Shown one piece after another: positions 15,573 to 25,552 of a stretch of DNA of 64,000 nt. The position numbers and the translations under genes were made by a program. The notes beneath the pieces were generated by a model that saw only the letters and a program-made list of their open reading frames with translations, searched no databases and was not told the origin of the DNA. Within the stretch, counting starts at the first letter, position 1. Every line of letters starts with the position of its first letter. This stretch comes from Acidimicrobiales bacterium (GTDB lineage Bacteria; Actinomycetota; Acidimicrobiia; Acidimicrobiales; SZUA-35), in assembly GCA_041394265.1 (NCBI GenBank), contig JAWKIO010000005.1:62001-126000 (forward strand), read 5' to 3'.

Positions 15573-16652
15573 TCAGAACGAGGGCTTGGTGATGTAGTTC
15601 TCGCCGCCGCCGAGGCGGATGACGTCTTCCACCCAGCCCGACTCGTAGGTGTCGGTGGGTGCCTGGAGGAGGTCGGACGCCTCGCCCTCGGGTGTGGTCT
15701 CGATGGTCCAGGCCTGGCGCTTGTAGGTCCAGTTGCTCGGATCGAGCTCGTGGGCCCGACGCCACCATGGAACGGCGGCCCGATGGCCGACCACCGTGCG
15801 CAGGTGCTGGCCGAGCTCGAACGCCGCGGCCGCTTCGGCGTGGTGATCCTCTCGAGGCGCCGAGAGCGCGATCACCTGATCGGGGGTCAGGGCGAACTCG
15901 CTGTCGGCCCCCTTCTCGATCCAGTCGATGACCGCCGCCCGGTAGCGCTCGCCGATGTCGGGGATCTTGCCGACCTCGGTCATCACCGCAACCAAACGCT
16001 CCGGCAGTCCCTCCGGTAGCTCACCGCCCTTGGGCCGACCTTCGAGGCTTGCGCTCTCGGCCGGTCGCACCAAACGACCCTCCTCGTCGATCCACACCGC
16101 CATGGGCACGTTGTTGAACCCGAACAGCGCGTTGGAGACGTGGCTGTTGTCGATCAGCGACGGATGGGTGGGCGCCGCCGCCTCGATCCAGGGCAGGGCC
16201 TTGGAGGTGTCGACGTCGAGGGCGACGGTGACGACCGTGAGTCCGGCCGCTTCGTAGTCAGCGTGCAGAGCCTGCCACACGGGCAGGCTGGTGCGACAGC
16301 CTCACCACGACGCCCAGGCGACGAGCAGCACCTTGCGGCCGTGCAACGACGACAGCTTGAACGGATTGCCATCGGCATCGGGCAGTTCGAGATCGGGAGC
16401 GACGGCGCTCGACAGTGCCCGGCCCGAGCCGACGGTGTCGGGACCGAGCGCCATGAGGCCAGTCGCCTCGTCGGTCAACAGCGGCATGCCCAGCCGTTCG
16501 GCCAGGACGGCGACGCTCAGCTCGCCCGAGTCGAGCAGCGCCCCCGGCGCCGGCACGCAGGCGTCGCCCTTGCACAAGCCCTCGGGTTTGGCCTCCCAAC
16601 CGGTACGGCGGGCGAACTCCTCGGGCGAAACCGATGTCGAATCGATGATCAC
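15573..16652 (-). CDS. Candidate selenoprotein: TlpA/redoxin-like protein with in-frame TGA (Sec117)
   Basis: Reading through the TGA at 16302-16304 gives one 359 aa protein in a single frame. Residues 1-60 include C27-KGDA-C32 (EGLCKGDACVP). The redoxin/TlpA-like fold follows (LELPDADGNPFKLSSLHGRKVLLVAWASW). The TGA codon then falls exactly at the active site, WASW-U117-G-C119-RTSLPVWQ. The rest continues normally (VVTVALDVDTS, VPMAVWIDEEGRLV) into a helical, TPR-like C-terminal part ending NYITKPSF. A perfect 8-bp stem with a 5-nt loop starts 12 nt after the TGA, as in a bacterial SECIS. The GTG start at 16652 is supported by TAGGGT 7 bases upstream. It is probably a cytoplasmic thiol/selenol reductase or peroxidase. 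The alternatives are a TGC-to-TGA sequencing error or a true nonsense mutation. Repeat-family-1 copies flank the gene. Confidence 0.8.
16269..16289 (-). promoter_or_regulatory. Candidate bacterial SECIS hairpin
   Basis: On the minus strand AGCCTGCC pairs perfectly with GGCAGGCT around the loop CGTGT. The stem begins 12 nt after the TGA (16302-16304) and the loop lies 21-25 nt after it. This is the position and size SelB-dependent Sec insertion requires, and the loop carries the G/U bases typical of SelB-binding loops. The hairpin is inside the coding frame (encoding SLPVWQAL). Confidence 0.72.
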
Positions 16653-16659
16653 CCGCCCG

Positions 16660-16665
16660 ACCCTA
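16660..16665 (-). promoter_or_regulatory. -10 element TAGGGT, leaderless-type, for the selenoprotein-like gene
   Basis: Minus-strand TAGGGT with a 7-base spacer to the GTG at 16652. It supports that start over the longer open frame to 16769. Confidence 0.5.
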
Positions 16666-16713
16666 GACCACCCCCTCGCCCTCCGCCCCACCGACCGCCG
16701 CTCCCCCACCCCC

Positions 16714-16799
16714 ACCGTTCTCGAGAGCCTGAGCGACACTTCTGACGCCCTCGCTCTCCAGTTCGCCACCCACTGACGCTCTGGCTCTCCGGAATCGAC
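16714..16799. repeat. Interspersed hairpin repeat, family 1, copy 2
   Basis: Same length and orientation as copy 1; the first 50 bases are almost identical. It lies in the 202-base gap between the divergent redoxin and ligase genes, upstream of both promoters. Confidence 0.75.
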
Positions 16800-16854
16800 A
16801 AGCCGAGCCGCCCGCTACGGCGTCAGGCGAGGGGCGGTGGCATGCTTGGTGGTC

Positions 16855-18390
<1,536 letters not shown>

Positions 18391-18411
18391 CCGAGTCGAG
18401 TCGCTCGGATT

Positions 18412-18498
18412 GTCGGAACCTGAGACGAGGGGCGACACGGCCGCCCGATTCGGAGTCCCAGCGCGTCAGAACTGTCGCTCTGGGTCTCGAGAACGGGT
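18412..18498. repeat. Interspersed hairpin repeat, family 1, copy 3 (inverted, diverged)
   Basis: The minus strand reads ACCCGTTCTCGAGACCCAG and then the AGCGACAGTTCTGACGC block of copies 1 and 2; the distal half is more diverged. It sits between the convergent ligase and GMC oxidoreductase genes. Confidence 0.6.
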
Positions 18499-18517
18499 GG
18501 GGGTGTCGCTGTTTGGG

Positions 18518-19822
18518 TCAGGCGAGGTGGGTGATGAGTTGGGTGGCGAGGAGGTCGGCCATGACCATGACCGCCATGTTGGTGTCGGCTCGCGGCGAGA
18601 CCGGGAGTACCGAGGCGTCGATCACGCTGCGGTCGCGGCGGCCGTTGACCAGCCCGGCCGGTCCGACATGGGTCCCGAGCGGGAGCGTGCTCGTGACGTG
18701 GTGCACCGGGTTGGGTTGGATCGCCACCCACGAATCGATCGCAGCGTCGTCGGCGTCGATCGTGAGATCGACGGCGGCCTCGACGCCGGCAGCCGCAATG
18801 AGGTCGAGCGCTCGACGAACCCCGAGGCGCAGACGAGCCCGATCGGGCTCGGTCGTCGCTCGCCCCAGCTCGCTGCCCGACAGCAAGCTGACGAGCACGA
18901 GACCCTGCCCTCGCCCGGCCGCATCCCAGCCCATGTGGTCGAGTACGACCAGTTGGAGGTCGGCCCTCGATCGCTCGAGCACATCGACCGGCTCGTCGCC
19001 GCGCCCGTCGGAATGAACCGCCGAGGCGCCCGGCAGCCCATCACCGAGGCCGCTCGCCCACCGCAGCACTCGGGTCACCGCCGGCTGGTCCCGCTCGGTC
19101 TGGAGTGCCGGCGGCAAAGGCACCGGAAGCGCAACGGCGAGATGCTGTTGTCCAACCGTTGGCCGAACTCCAGCCTCGATTGCTGCAACCAACGGCGGAC
19201 TGGCCAGCGCACCGGCACTGATCACCAGATGATCGAATGCAGAGAGGTCCGGCTGGTCGAGCGACGTGATGACCGTGTCGGTCACCAGCGCTAGCCCATC
19301 GGGCGCACCGTCGAGGTAGACCGTGGCAGCGTCTCGCCGCTCACCACTGCGAGCCGCCAGCGCCGTGACCAGCAACCCACGAGCGTCGACATCGAGCGTC
19401 GAGCCGCCGATGCCTTCGCCCTGCTCGAGCGCCGTTGCGCTCAGCGTTCGGGCCAGCGGACCCGGCGCTGCGATCTGGGGCGACACCTCGGCAATCACCC
19501 GCTCAAGCGCGGCTCGGGCCGACCCGGGATCCAGTCCGAGCGCTGCGTCCCACGAGGCGAGGTCGGTCGAGTCGGGCGCCGAGAGCAGCATCCCGTTGAT
19601 GGCCGAGGCGCCACCGACGGCCCGAGCCCGAATCACCCCTGGCGGCATCGAATCGTCGTCGGCCCAGCGGACGTCGTCACGCCCGAGAAACGACGCGAAG
19701 TCGACGGTGGGCACGGGCCGGTTGCCCGCCTCGAACAGCGTGACGTCGTGACCGGCGTCGGCCAGTCGACGCGCCGTCAGGCAGCCGGCGGGTCCGGCAC
19801 CGACGACCCCGACCCTGCCCAC
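18518..19822 (-). CDS. GMC-family FAD oxidoreductase
   Basis: 434 aa flavoenzyme. The N-terminal dinucleotide motif is VVGAGPAGCLTARRLADAG, closed by an acidic FEAG. The GMC signature-like block is RARAVGGASAINGMLLSAP. The C-terminal GMC domain has NPVHHVTSTLPLG, with the active-site His pair, and ASVLPVSPRADTNMAVMVMA. GMC enzymes oxidise alcohols, sterols or choline; the substrate is not predictable, and this copy is shorter than choline or cholesterol oxidases. The GTG at 19822 puts the glycine motif at the N-terminus and leaves 8 bases to the upstream amidase, with which it likely forms an operon. Confidence 0.83.
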   Translation of the reverse strand: MGRVGVVGAGPAGCLTARRLADAGHDVTLFEAGNRPVPTVDFASFLGRDDVRWADDDSMPPGVIRARAVGGASAINGMLLSAPDSTDLASWDAALGLDPGSARAALERVIAEVSPQIAAPGPLARTLSATALEQGEGIGGSTLDVDARGLLVTALAARSGERRDAATVYLDGAPDGLALVTDTVITSLDQPDLSAFDHLVISAGALASPPLVAAIEAGVRPTVGQQHLAVALPVPLPPALQTERDQPAVTRVLRWASGLGDGLPGASAVHSDGRGDEPVDVLERSRADLQLVVLDHMGWDAAGRGQGLVLVSLLSGSELGRATTEPDRARLRLGVRRALDLIAAAGVEAAVDLTIDADDAAIDSWVAIQPNPVHHVTSTLPLGTHVGPAGLVNGRRDRSVIDASVLPVSPRADTNMAVMVMADLLATQLITHLA

Positions 19823-19830
19823 GACCGTCC

Positions 19831-21291
19831 CTAGCGTGCGGTGAGCGGCGGCGGGGTGAAGTTGACGCCGAGCACCGAGGAGATCTCCTCGCCGATGGCG
19901 ATGAGCCGGTGATCGGACCACTGGGGGCCGATGATCTGGATCCCGATCGGCATGCCGTCGGGCGAGAACCCGAGGGGCACGGTGATGGCGGGGAGACCGG
20001 GCATGGTGGCGAGTCCAGCCCAGAAGAGCTGGTTGCGATAGGGCACGTCGACCCCGTTCACGCTGATCGTGCGGTCGTCATACGCCCGTTCGGTGTCGTG
20101 AGCGAAGGCCGGCACCGGCGAGACCGGGGCGATCAGGACGTCGACGTGGTGCTCGAACAGCTCGCTCCACGCCACCTGCGCCTGCGACCGGCACTCGTCG
20201 GCCTCGAGCCAGGCCCGATGACTGATCGTGACCCGCCGGGCCATCTGGGCCCGCGGATCGGTGCCGCCGTTGGCGGCCCGCTCGACCAGCTTGTCGTAGA
20301 AGTCGTCGGGGAACCCGGTGGACAGCGCTGCCGCGAGCAGGTCTTGGTAGGTGTCCCACAGCTGCTCGGCCACGAACGGCGGGCGGGCGTCGGGATCGAC
20401 CTTGGCCCCAGCGTCTTGCAGCCCGGCCATCGCCGCCTCGATCACGCCGACCACCGAGGAGTCGACCGGCGAGAGCGAGTCGTCGGCCCAGACACCGATG
20501 CGAAGGTCTTCGATGTCGACCGGCTCGTCCTGGTGCGGCAGCACGAGGCCCGGCACACCGTTGGCAGCGGTGGAGGTGTCGGTGAGGACTTCCAGAATCG
20601 CCCGGAGGTCGCCGCACGAGCGACCCATCGGACCGAACACACCGAGGTCGAGCGTGGCCACCGAACCGGGAGGACCGGGAATGTGCCCCCGACCCGAGAC
20701 GAGGCCGAACGTGGTCTTGAGGCCGTAGACGCCGTTGTGGCTCGACGGCTGGCGGATGCTGCCACCGATGTCGCTGCCGACCTCGGCCGTCGTCATGCCG
20801 GTGGCGATCGCCGCCGCCGCACCACCCGACGAACCACCGGCGGTGCGATCGGTGTTCCACGGGTTCTTGGTGAGACCGTGGACCTCGTTGTAAGTCTGAT
20901 GATCGCCGGCCATGTAGGGCACGTTGGTCTTGCCCCAGATGATGGCGCCGGCCCGCCGCAGGAGGCGGACCACGGTGGCGTCACGTGACGGCTCGTGGCC
21001 GATCAACTCGGGCGCACCGGCAATGGTGGGGAGCCCGGTGGTCTCGTAGCAGTCCTTGACGGTCATCGGCAGGCCGTGGAGCGGACCCCGCTCGTCGCCC
21101 GAGGCGTAGAGATCGTCGGCGGCGCTCGCCTCGGCTCGGGCCTGGTCGAGATCGTGGGCGATCACCGCGTTGATCTCGGGGTTGAAGCGCTCGAAGTTCT
21201 CGATCTGGGCCTCGAGGATCTCGGAGCTCGAGACCTTCCCCCGTTCGAGCGCCCGCAGGAGCTCCACGGTGGTGGCGGTTCTGAGATCCAT
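19831..21291 (-). CDS. Amidase, amidase-signature family
   Basis: 486 aa serine hydrolase that cleaves amide bonds. The Ser-cisSer-Lys triad is visible: K79 in MTVKDCYE, S154 in AGGSSGGAAAA and nucleophile S178 in GSDIGGSIRQPS. This equals the spacing in fatty-acid amide hydrolase-like members. The substrate is unknown; the acyl-CoA ligase upstream and GMC oxidase downstream suggest turnover of fatty or aromatic amides. The ATG has a good AAGGAG site 6 bases upstream. A hairpin (21311-21330) separates it from the acyl-CoA ligase. Confidence 0.92.
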   Translation of the reverse strand: MDLRTATTVELLRALERGKVSSSEILEAQIENFERFNPEINAVIAHDLDQARAEASAADDLYASGDERGPLHGLPMTVKDCYETTGLPTIAGAPELIGHEPSRDATVVRLLRRAGAIIWGKTNVPYMAGDHQTYNEVHGLTKNPWNTDRTAGGSSGGAAAAIATGMTTAEVGSDIGGSIRQPSSHNGVYGLKTTFGLVSGRGHIPGPPGSVATLDLGVFGPMGRSCGDLRAILEVLTDTSTAANGVPGLVLPHQDEPVDIEDLRIGVWADDSLSPVDSSVVGVIEAAMAGLQDAGAKVDPDARPPFVAEQLWDTYQDLLAAALSTGFPDDFYDKLVERAANGGTDPRAQMARRVTISHRAWLEADECRSQAQVAWSELFEHHVDVLIAPVSPVPAFAHDTERAYDDRTISVNGVDVPYRNQLFWAGLATMPGLPAITVPLGFSPDGMPIGIQIIGPQWSDHRLIAIGEEISSVLGVNFTPPPLTAR

Positions 21292-21310
21292 GCGTCACTC
21301 CTTGGCTCCG

Positions 21311-21330
21311 CCGGGGTGTCGGCACCCCGG
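21311..21330 (-). terminator. Hairpin between acyl-CoA ligase and amidase genes
   Basis: Perfect 8-bp arms CCGGGGTG and CACCCCGG with a TCGG loop lie in the 58-base gap, within a longer GC-rich dyad. It probably attenuates read-through from the ligase. Confidence 0.55.
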
Positions 21331-21349
21331 CCCCGGCGGCTCCGGGCGA

Positions 21350-22912
21350 TCAGCCCTTTGCCTGGTCCCTGAGGAATCTACGAAGGATCTTGCCGGATGC
21401 CGACTTCGGGATCTCCTCGGTGAATTCGACGAGGCGAACCTGCTTGTAGGAAGCGACGTGTTCGGCGACGAATGCCTGGAGATCCTCGGCGGTCGCTTCG
21501 GCTCCTGGCTTGAGCACCACATAGGCCTTCGGGATCTCACCGGCCTCGTCATCGGCCACGCCGATCACGGCGACGTCGGCGACCGCAGGATGCTTGATGA
21601 TCAGGGCTTCGAGCTCGGCCGGCGGCACCTGGAAGCCCTTGAACTTGATGAGCTCCTTGACCCGATCGACGATGAACATGTGGCCGTCGGCGTCGAATCG
21701 GGCGACGTCGCCCGTGTGCAGCCAGCCATCCTCATCGATCGTGGCCCGGGTGGCGTCGGGGTTGTTGAGGTAGCCCTTCATGACCTGCGGGCCCCGCACC
21801 CAGAGCTCGCCCTCGCCGTCGACTCCCTGGTCGTTGCCGTCTTCGTCGACCACGCGGCACTCCGTGTTGGGAGCGGTGAAGCCACACGAACCGACCCGGT
21901 ATTCACCGGTGACCGTGGCGTGCGAGACCGGGCTGAGCTCGGTCATGCCATAGCCCTGGATGATCTCGGTGCCGATGCGCTTGGCGGCCTCTTCGGCGAC
22001 ATCGCCACCAAGAGGTGCCGCGCCAGAGAAGATCTTGCGGATCGACGACAGGTCGTAGTCGTCGACCATCGGGTGCTTGGCCAGGCCGAGCACGATCGGC
22101 GGCACGGCGAAGAACTGGGTGACCTTGCGTTCCTGGATGAGCTCGAGCGCCCGTTGCATGTCGAAGCGGGGCATCGTGATGGTGGTGAGACCCTCGGCGA
22201 GCAGCCCGTTCATCAGCACCTGCATGCCGTAGATGTGGAAGAAGGGCAGCACGGCAAGCGCAACCTCACCGTCCTCGTAGGGCATCATGGCGTCGATCTG
22301 GACCAGGTTCGAGACCAGGTTGTGGTGCGTGAGCATCACACCCTTGGGCAGGCCGGTGGTGCCCGAGGAGTACGGCAGCACCACGATGTCGTTCATGGGG
22401 TCGACCGGTGTCTGGCCGACCGGTTCGCCATAGAGCGAGGCGAAGTCGAGCGTGCCCTCGACGTCGCTACCGCCGATGACCGCCACCTCGGTGGCGGGCG
22501 AACCCTCCATGGCCGCGACCGCGGTGGCAGCGAAGTCGGGGACGGTGATGATGAGGGTGGCGCCGGCATCGTTCAGCTGGAAGCGGACTTCCTCCGCTCC
22601 GTAGACCGGGTTGATGGTGGTGACGATGCCGCCGAGCAGGGCGACGGCGTGGAAGACGATGGCGTACTGCGGCATGTTCGGCGCCATGAGGCCGAGCGTG
22701 CTGCCCTTGCCGAAGCCGCGAGCTGACAGGCCCCCGGCCAGTCGGGCGATGTGGTCCTGCAGCTCGGCGTAGGTGTAGCTGGTGCCGGTGATGCCGCACA
22801 CCATGGCCAGCCGGTCGGGATGCTCGGCGGCGTTGCGGAAAACGTACTCGCCGAGGGGCACCTCGGGGATCGTGACGTCGGGCAACGGGCTGGTGAAGAT
22901 GTGAGAGGCCAT
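21350..22912 (-). CDS. AMP-dependent acyl-CoA ligase (4-coumarate/fatty-acyl-CoA ligase type)
   Basis: 520 aa ANL-superfamily ligase that activates a carboxylic acid as acyl-AMP and then acyl-CoA. The P-loop-like motif VLPYSSGTTGLPKGVMLTH, the A5 block GYGMTELSPVSH, the hinge DGWLHTGDVARFDADGHMF and the C-terminal catalytic-lysine region PKSASGKILRRFLRD are all present. The sequence resembles the 4-coumarate-CoA ligase group, often annotated for aromatic or medium-chain acids. The ATG at 22912 is supported by TATTGT 5 bases upstream; a longer open frame to 22948 is not needed. Confidence 0.92.
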   Translation of the reverse strand: MASHIFTSPLPDVTIPEVPLGEYVFRNAAEHPDRLAMVCGITGTSYTYAELQDHIARLAGGLSARGFGKGSTLGLMAPNMPQYAIVFHAVALLGGIVTTINPVYGAEEVRFQLNDAGATLIITVPDFAATAVAAMEGSPATEVAVIGGSDVEGTLDFASLYGEPVGQTPVDPMNDIVVLPYSSGTTGLPKGVMLTHHNLVSNLVQIDAMMPYEDGEVALAVLPFFHIYGMQVLMNGLLAEGLTTITMPRFDMQRALELIQERKVTQFFAVPPIVLGLAKHPMVDDYDLSSIRKIFSGAAPLGGDVAEEAAKRIGTEIIQGYGMTELSPVSHATVTGEYRVGSCGFTAPNTECRVVDEDGNDQGVDGEGELWVRGPQVMKGYLNNPDATRATIDEDGWLHTGDVARFDADGHMFIVDRVKELIKFKGFQVPPAELEALIIKHPAVADVAVIGVADDEAGEIPKAYVVLKPGAEATAEDLQAFVAEHVASYKQVRLVEFTEEIPKSASGKILRRFLRDQAKG

Positions 22913-22917
22913 GGGCC

Positions 22918-22923
22918 ACAATA
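22918..22923 (-). promoter_or_regulatory. -10 element TATTGT, leaderless-type, for the acyl-CoA ligase
   Basis: Minus-strand TATTGT, 5-base spacer to the ATG at 22912. Confidence 0.45.
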
Positions 22924-22984
22924 TGGCCGAGATCTCGCCACTTTGCACCGTCTGGCCCGCGCGCCACCGCTGCTCGGGTCGGGC

Positions 22985-24253
22985 TCAGGCGGTCGAGGGC
23001 GCCGTGGGTGTCGGGGCCAGTTCGGAGAATCGGTCGGCCTTGGAGAGGTCGGGGAAGATCCGCCAGAACAGTCCCACCACGATGATCGTGCCGATCCCGC
23101 CCGACACGACAGCGCCGACTGTGCCGATGAGCGCAGCCGCGACGCCGGACTCGAGCGCGCCGAGTTCGTTCGATGCGCCGATGAACACTTGCTCGGTCGC
23201 CAGGACGCGGCCCCGCATGTGCTCGGGCGTAGCGATCGGCACGATGGCCGAGCGGATGAACATGCTCACGCTGTCGGCGCCGCTCAGCACGAACAGGGCA
23301 GCGAACGCGACCACATAGTTGGTGGTCAGCCCGAGCACGATGGTGGCGACACCGAACAGCGCAACGACCGACAACAGGACCGGGCCGATCCGCCGAGTGA
23401 TCGGACGGGCGGCGATGGCGAGCGACATCGACGCCGCCCCGATCCCGATCGACGCCCGCAGCCAGCCGTAGCCGACGGCACCGACCCCGAGACGCTCGTC
23501 GGCGATGATCGGGAGGAGGGCCACCGCTCCCCCGAACAACACGGCGAACAGGTCGAGAGCGATGGCCCCGAACAGCACCGGCGTGTGGACCACGAACCGC
23601 AGACCTTCGAACGCATCGTGCAGCGCACCTCGGATCCCGGCCGGTGCCGCCAAACGAGACACGGCAACGCTCGGCACGAACAGCGCCAGGGTGAACCAGC
23701 CGGCAACCAGCATGGCGAGGGTGAACCAATACGGCGTCGCCGGCGACACGACGTAGAGGAAGCCGGCGATGACCGGAGCGATGATGGCGCCGATCTGGAA
23801 GGTGAGGGTGATGGCAGCCAGGATCCGCTCGACCATGCCGGCCGGCGCAAGGTCGACCGGTAGGGCCCGAATCGGCGGCGACACGATGGCGCGGGCGACG
23901 CCGAACACGAAGACGACCACGAAGATCGGAGCGACCGACGTGCTCGAGCCTTCGGCCAGCAGGGCGAGCGCCAGCGCCGCCGCGCCTTCACCGAGCAGGC
24001 CTCCGAGCAGCACCTTGCGCCGGTCGAAGCGGTCGGCAACCGATCCGGTGATCGGCGACAGCAGCGCCGTGGGGAGGAACTCGGCGAGACCGAGGAGGCC
24101 GAGATCGAGCGCCGACCCGGTGATGTCGTAGACCTGCTTGCCGACGATCGTGACCTGGCAGACCACCCCGACGGTGATCAGGAAACGGGCGAGCAGCAGG
24201 GCGCGGATCGGTCCCGGGATGGGCGGCCGCGGGGCGCTGGTCGTCTCGGACAT
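22985..24253 (-). CDS. Major facilitator superfamily transporter
   Basis: 422 aa with about twelve hydrophobic helices. The MFS loop 2-3 motif is visible (GSVADRFDRRKVLLGG), with a related RMR-G-type loop in the second half. The overall pattern (PFAM MFS_3-like, short N-terminus, weakly conserved helices) is that of actinobacterial efflux proteins. The substrate is unknown. TAGCGT lies 6 bases before the ATG, so it has its own promoter and is not simply part of the ligase operon 72 bases downstream. Confidence 0.87.
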   Translation of the reverse strand: MSETTSAPRPPIPGPIRALLLARFLITVGVVCQVTIVGKQVYDITGSALDLGLLGLAEFLPTALLSPITGSVADRFDRRKVLLGGLLGEGAAALALALLAEGSSTSVAPIFVVVFVFGVARAIVSPPIRALPVDLAPAGMVERILAAITLTFQIGAIIAPVIAGFLYVVSPATPYWFTLAMLVAGWFTLALFVPSVAVSRLAAPAGIRGALHDAFEGLRFVVHTPVLFGAIALDLFAVLFGGAVALLPIIADERLGVGAVGYGWLRASIGIGAASMSLAIAARPITRRIGPVLLSVVALFGVATIVLGLTTNYVVAFAALFVLSGADSVSMFIRSAIVPIATPEHMRGRVLATEQVFIGASNELGALESGVAAALIGTVGAVVSGGIGTIIVVGLFWRIFPDLSKADRFSELAPTPTAPSTA

Positions 24254-24259
24254 CAGCGC

Positions 24260-24265
24260 ACGCTA
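24260..24265 (-). promoter_or_regulatory. -10 element TAGCGT, leaderless-type, for the MFS gene
   Basis: Minus-strand TAGCGT with a 6-base spacer to the ATG at 24253. Confidence 0.5.
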
Positions 24266-24340
24266 TTGCGCTCGGCGCTGCAATCCCTCATTCCATCGCG
24301 GGCGCAGTCGTCCGTTGTGACCCGGGCGTTCGCCGCAGGG

Positions 24341-25312
24341 TCAGTTGGCCCGGTCGGCGGCCTCGTTGATGTTTTGTGCGATCGAGCCGGCGACGGCAGC
24401 CTGCTCCTCCACGGCGCCCGCGATGCTGGTCTGGAACTCGTCGATCTGATGGATGTCGCCACCCATCGTCTCGAGGTCGTTCCGCAGGCTGGTGATCGAC
24501 TGGGTGATGGTGCGCAGGTGCTCGCTCACGTCTTCGGTGGCGAGTGCGGTCGAGTTCGCCAGGTCCTTCACCTCGCCGGCGACCACGGCGAAGCCCTTGC
24601 CGGCCTCGCCGGCGCGAGCGGCCTCGATGGTGGCGTTGAGGGCGAGCAGCTTGGTCTGCTCGGCGACGGCGTTGATGGCGGTCATGGCCACGTCGATCTC
24701 GGCCCGCCGGGCGTCAAGCGTCACCACCTTCTGTGCGATGTCGCTGGTCTTGTCGCTCACCTGCGAGGCGATGTCGGCCACCTGGCTGGTGTCGTTCGAG
24801 ATCGACACGATGGAGATGTTCAACTCCTCGACGGCGGCAGCGGAGGTGTTGAGCAGTTCGCGAAGTTCCTCTGCTCGGTGTTCCGCGTCGATGAGTTCGG
24901 AGATGTTCCGCCACGACACGATGTAGCCGACGTGCTGGCCTCGTTCATCGTGGAACGCGTTGATCGAGGTGGACAGGCTCACGTTGCCGAACGCGAAGTC
25001 GGCGTTGTGCGGCAGCACGAACGAGTCCTGCTGGTGAAGGATCTGCTCCACTCGTGCAGGGTCACGATGCATGCGATGGATCGAGCCGCCGAGGAGCTCG
25101 TCGACACCGATGCCGAAGGCCGAGCGGATGTCCGACTCGACCATACGGAGCGTGGCGAACGACATCGGGTTGATGTAGCGGACCGTCAACTCCCGGTCGG
25201 CAATCATGACGTTGTGCTGCAGGGCGTCGAGCGCTGGCCTGGCATTCGCCATCGCGGCGTCGAAGGCGCTCTGCGCGGAGTGATTGCTGCGGCGGAGTTG
25301 AGCAAGGACCAT
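24341..25312 (-). CDS. Soluble PAS-MCP signal transducer
   Basis: 323 aa without membrane helices. A PAS-like sensor occupies about residues 25-145 (NVMIADRELTVRYINPMS, then VGYIVSWRNISELIDAE). A short MCP signalling domain follows, whose hairpin tip is nearly canonical (INAVAEQTKLLALNATIEAA and GKGFAVVAGEVKDLA). Such proteins signal to CheA/CheW arrays in the cytoplasm, but no chemotaxis gene is visible nearby and the methylation helices are short, so it may be a stand-alone sensor. The ATG at 25312 is used; an in-frame TTG at 25336 follows a TTGACG box and could be the true start. The PAS ligand is unknown. Confidence 0.85.
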   Translation of the reverse strand: MVLAQLRRSNHSAQSAFDAAMANARPALDALQHNVMIADRELTVRYINPMSFATLRMVESDIRSAFGIGVDELLGGSIHRMHRDPARVEQILHQQDSFVLPHNADFAFGNVSLSTSINAFHDERGQHVGYIVSWRNISELIDAEHRAEELRELLNTSAAAVEELNISIVSISNDTSQVADIASQVSDKTSDIAQKVVTLDARRAEIDVAMTAINAVAEQTKLLALNATIEAARAGEAGKGFAVVAGEVKDLANSTALATEDVSEHLRTITQSITSLRNDLETMGGDIHQIDEFQTSIAGAVEEQAAVAGSIAQNINEAADRAN

Positions 25313-25463
25313 GCCCGCCAGATTCGGATGTTTCAACCTGGAAAGAAGGTCTCGTCAAGAGAAAGTCAGCGACCCGCGGCTCGCCCGCGCGTCCGCTGCC
25401 GACGTGGCGACCCAGCCGTGGTACACCGGCTGGTCGAGCATGTTTCGAGAGGTCCGCCCCTTT

Positions 25464-25536
25464 CTGTGCGTCAAAGCCACCGGGCAACCCCGTTCTGTGC
25501 GTCAAACGCGTCGGCAGCGGGAACTCTGACGCACAG
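25464..25536. repeat. Intergenic three-arm hairpin repeat, family 4
   Basis: CTGTGCGTCA occurs at 25464-25473 and 25495-25504, and its exact inverse TGACGCACAG at 25527-25536, at a spacing near 31 bases. It contains the TCTGACGC core also present in family 1. The remaining gap between the MCP and the peptidase gene shows nothing else recognisable. Confidence 0.6.
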
Positions 25537-25552
25537 TTCGGATTGATTGGGC

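Noticed and set aside
16302..16304. Frameshift as explanation for the split redoxin gene
   Set aside because: Both halves are in the same frame; only a single TGA interrupts them, so no indel is needed. A base error or true stop remains possible.
24287..24296. Third CTCATTCCAT, as seen before the two wall-protein genes
   Set aside because: No sortase substrate lies downstream; chance cannot be excluded.
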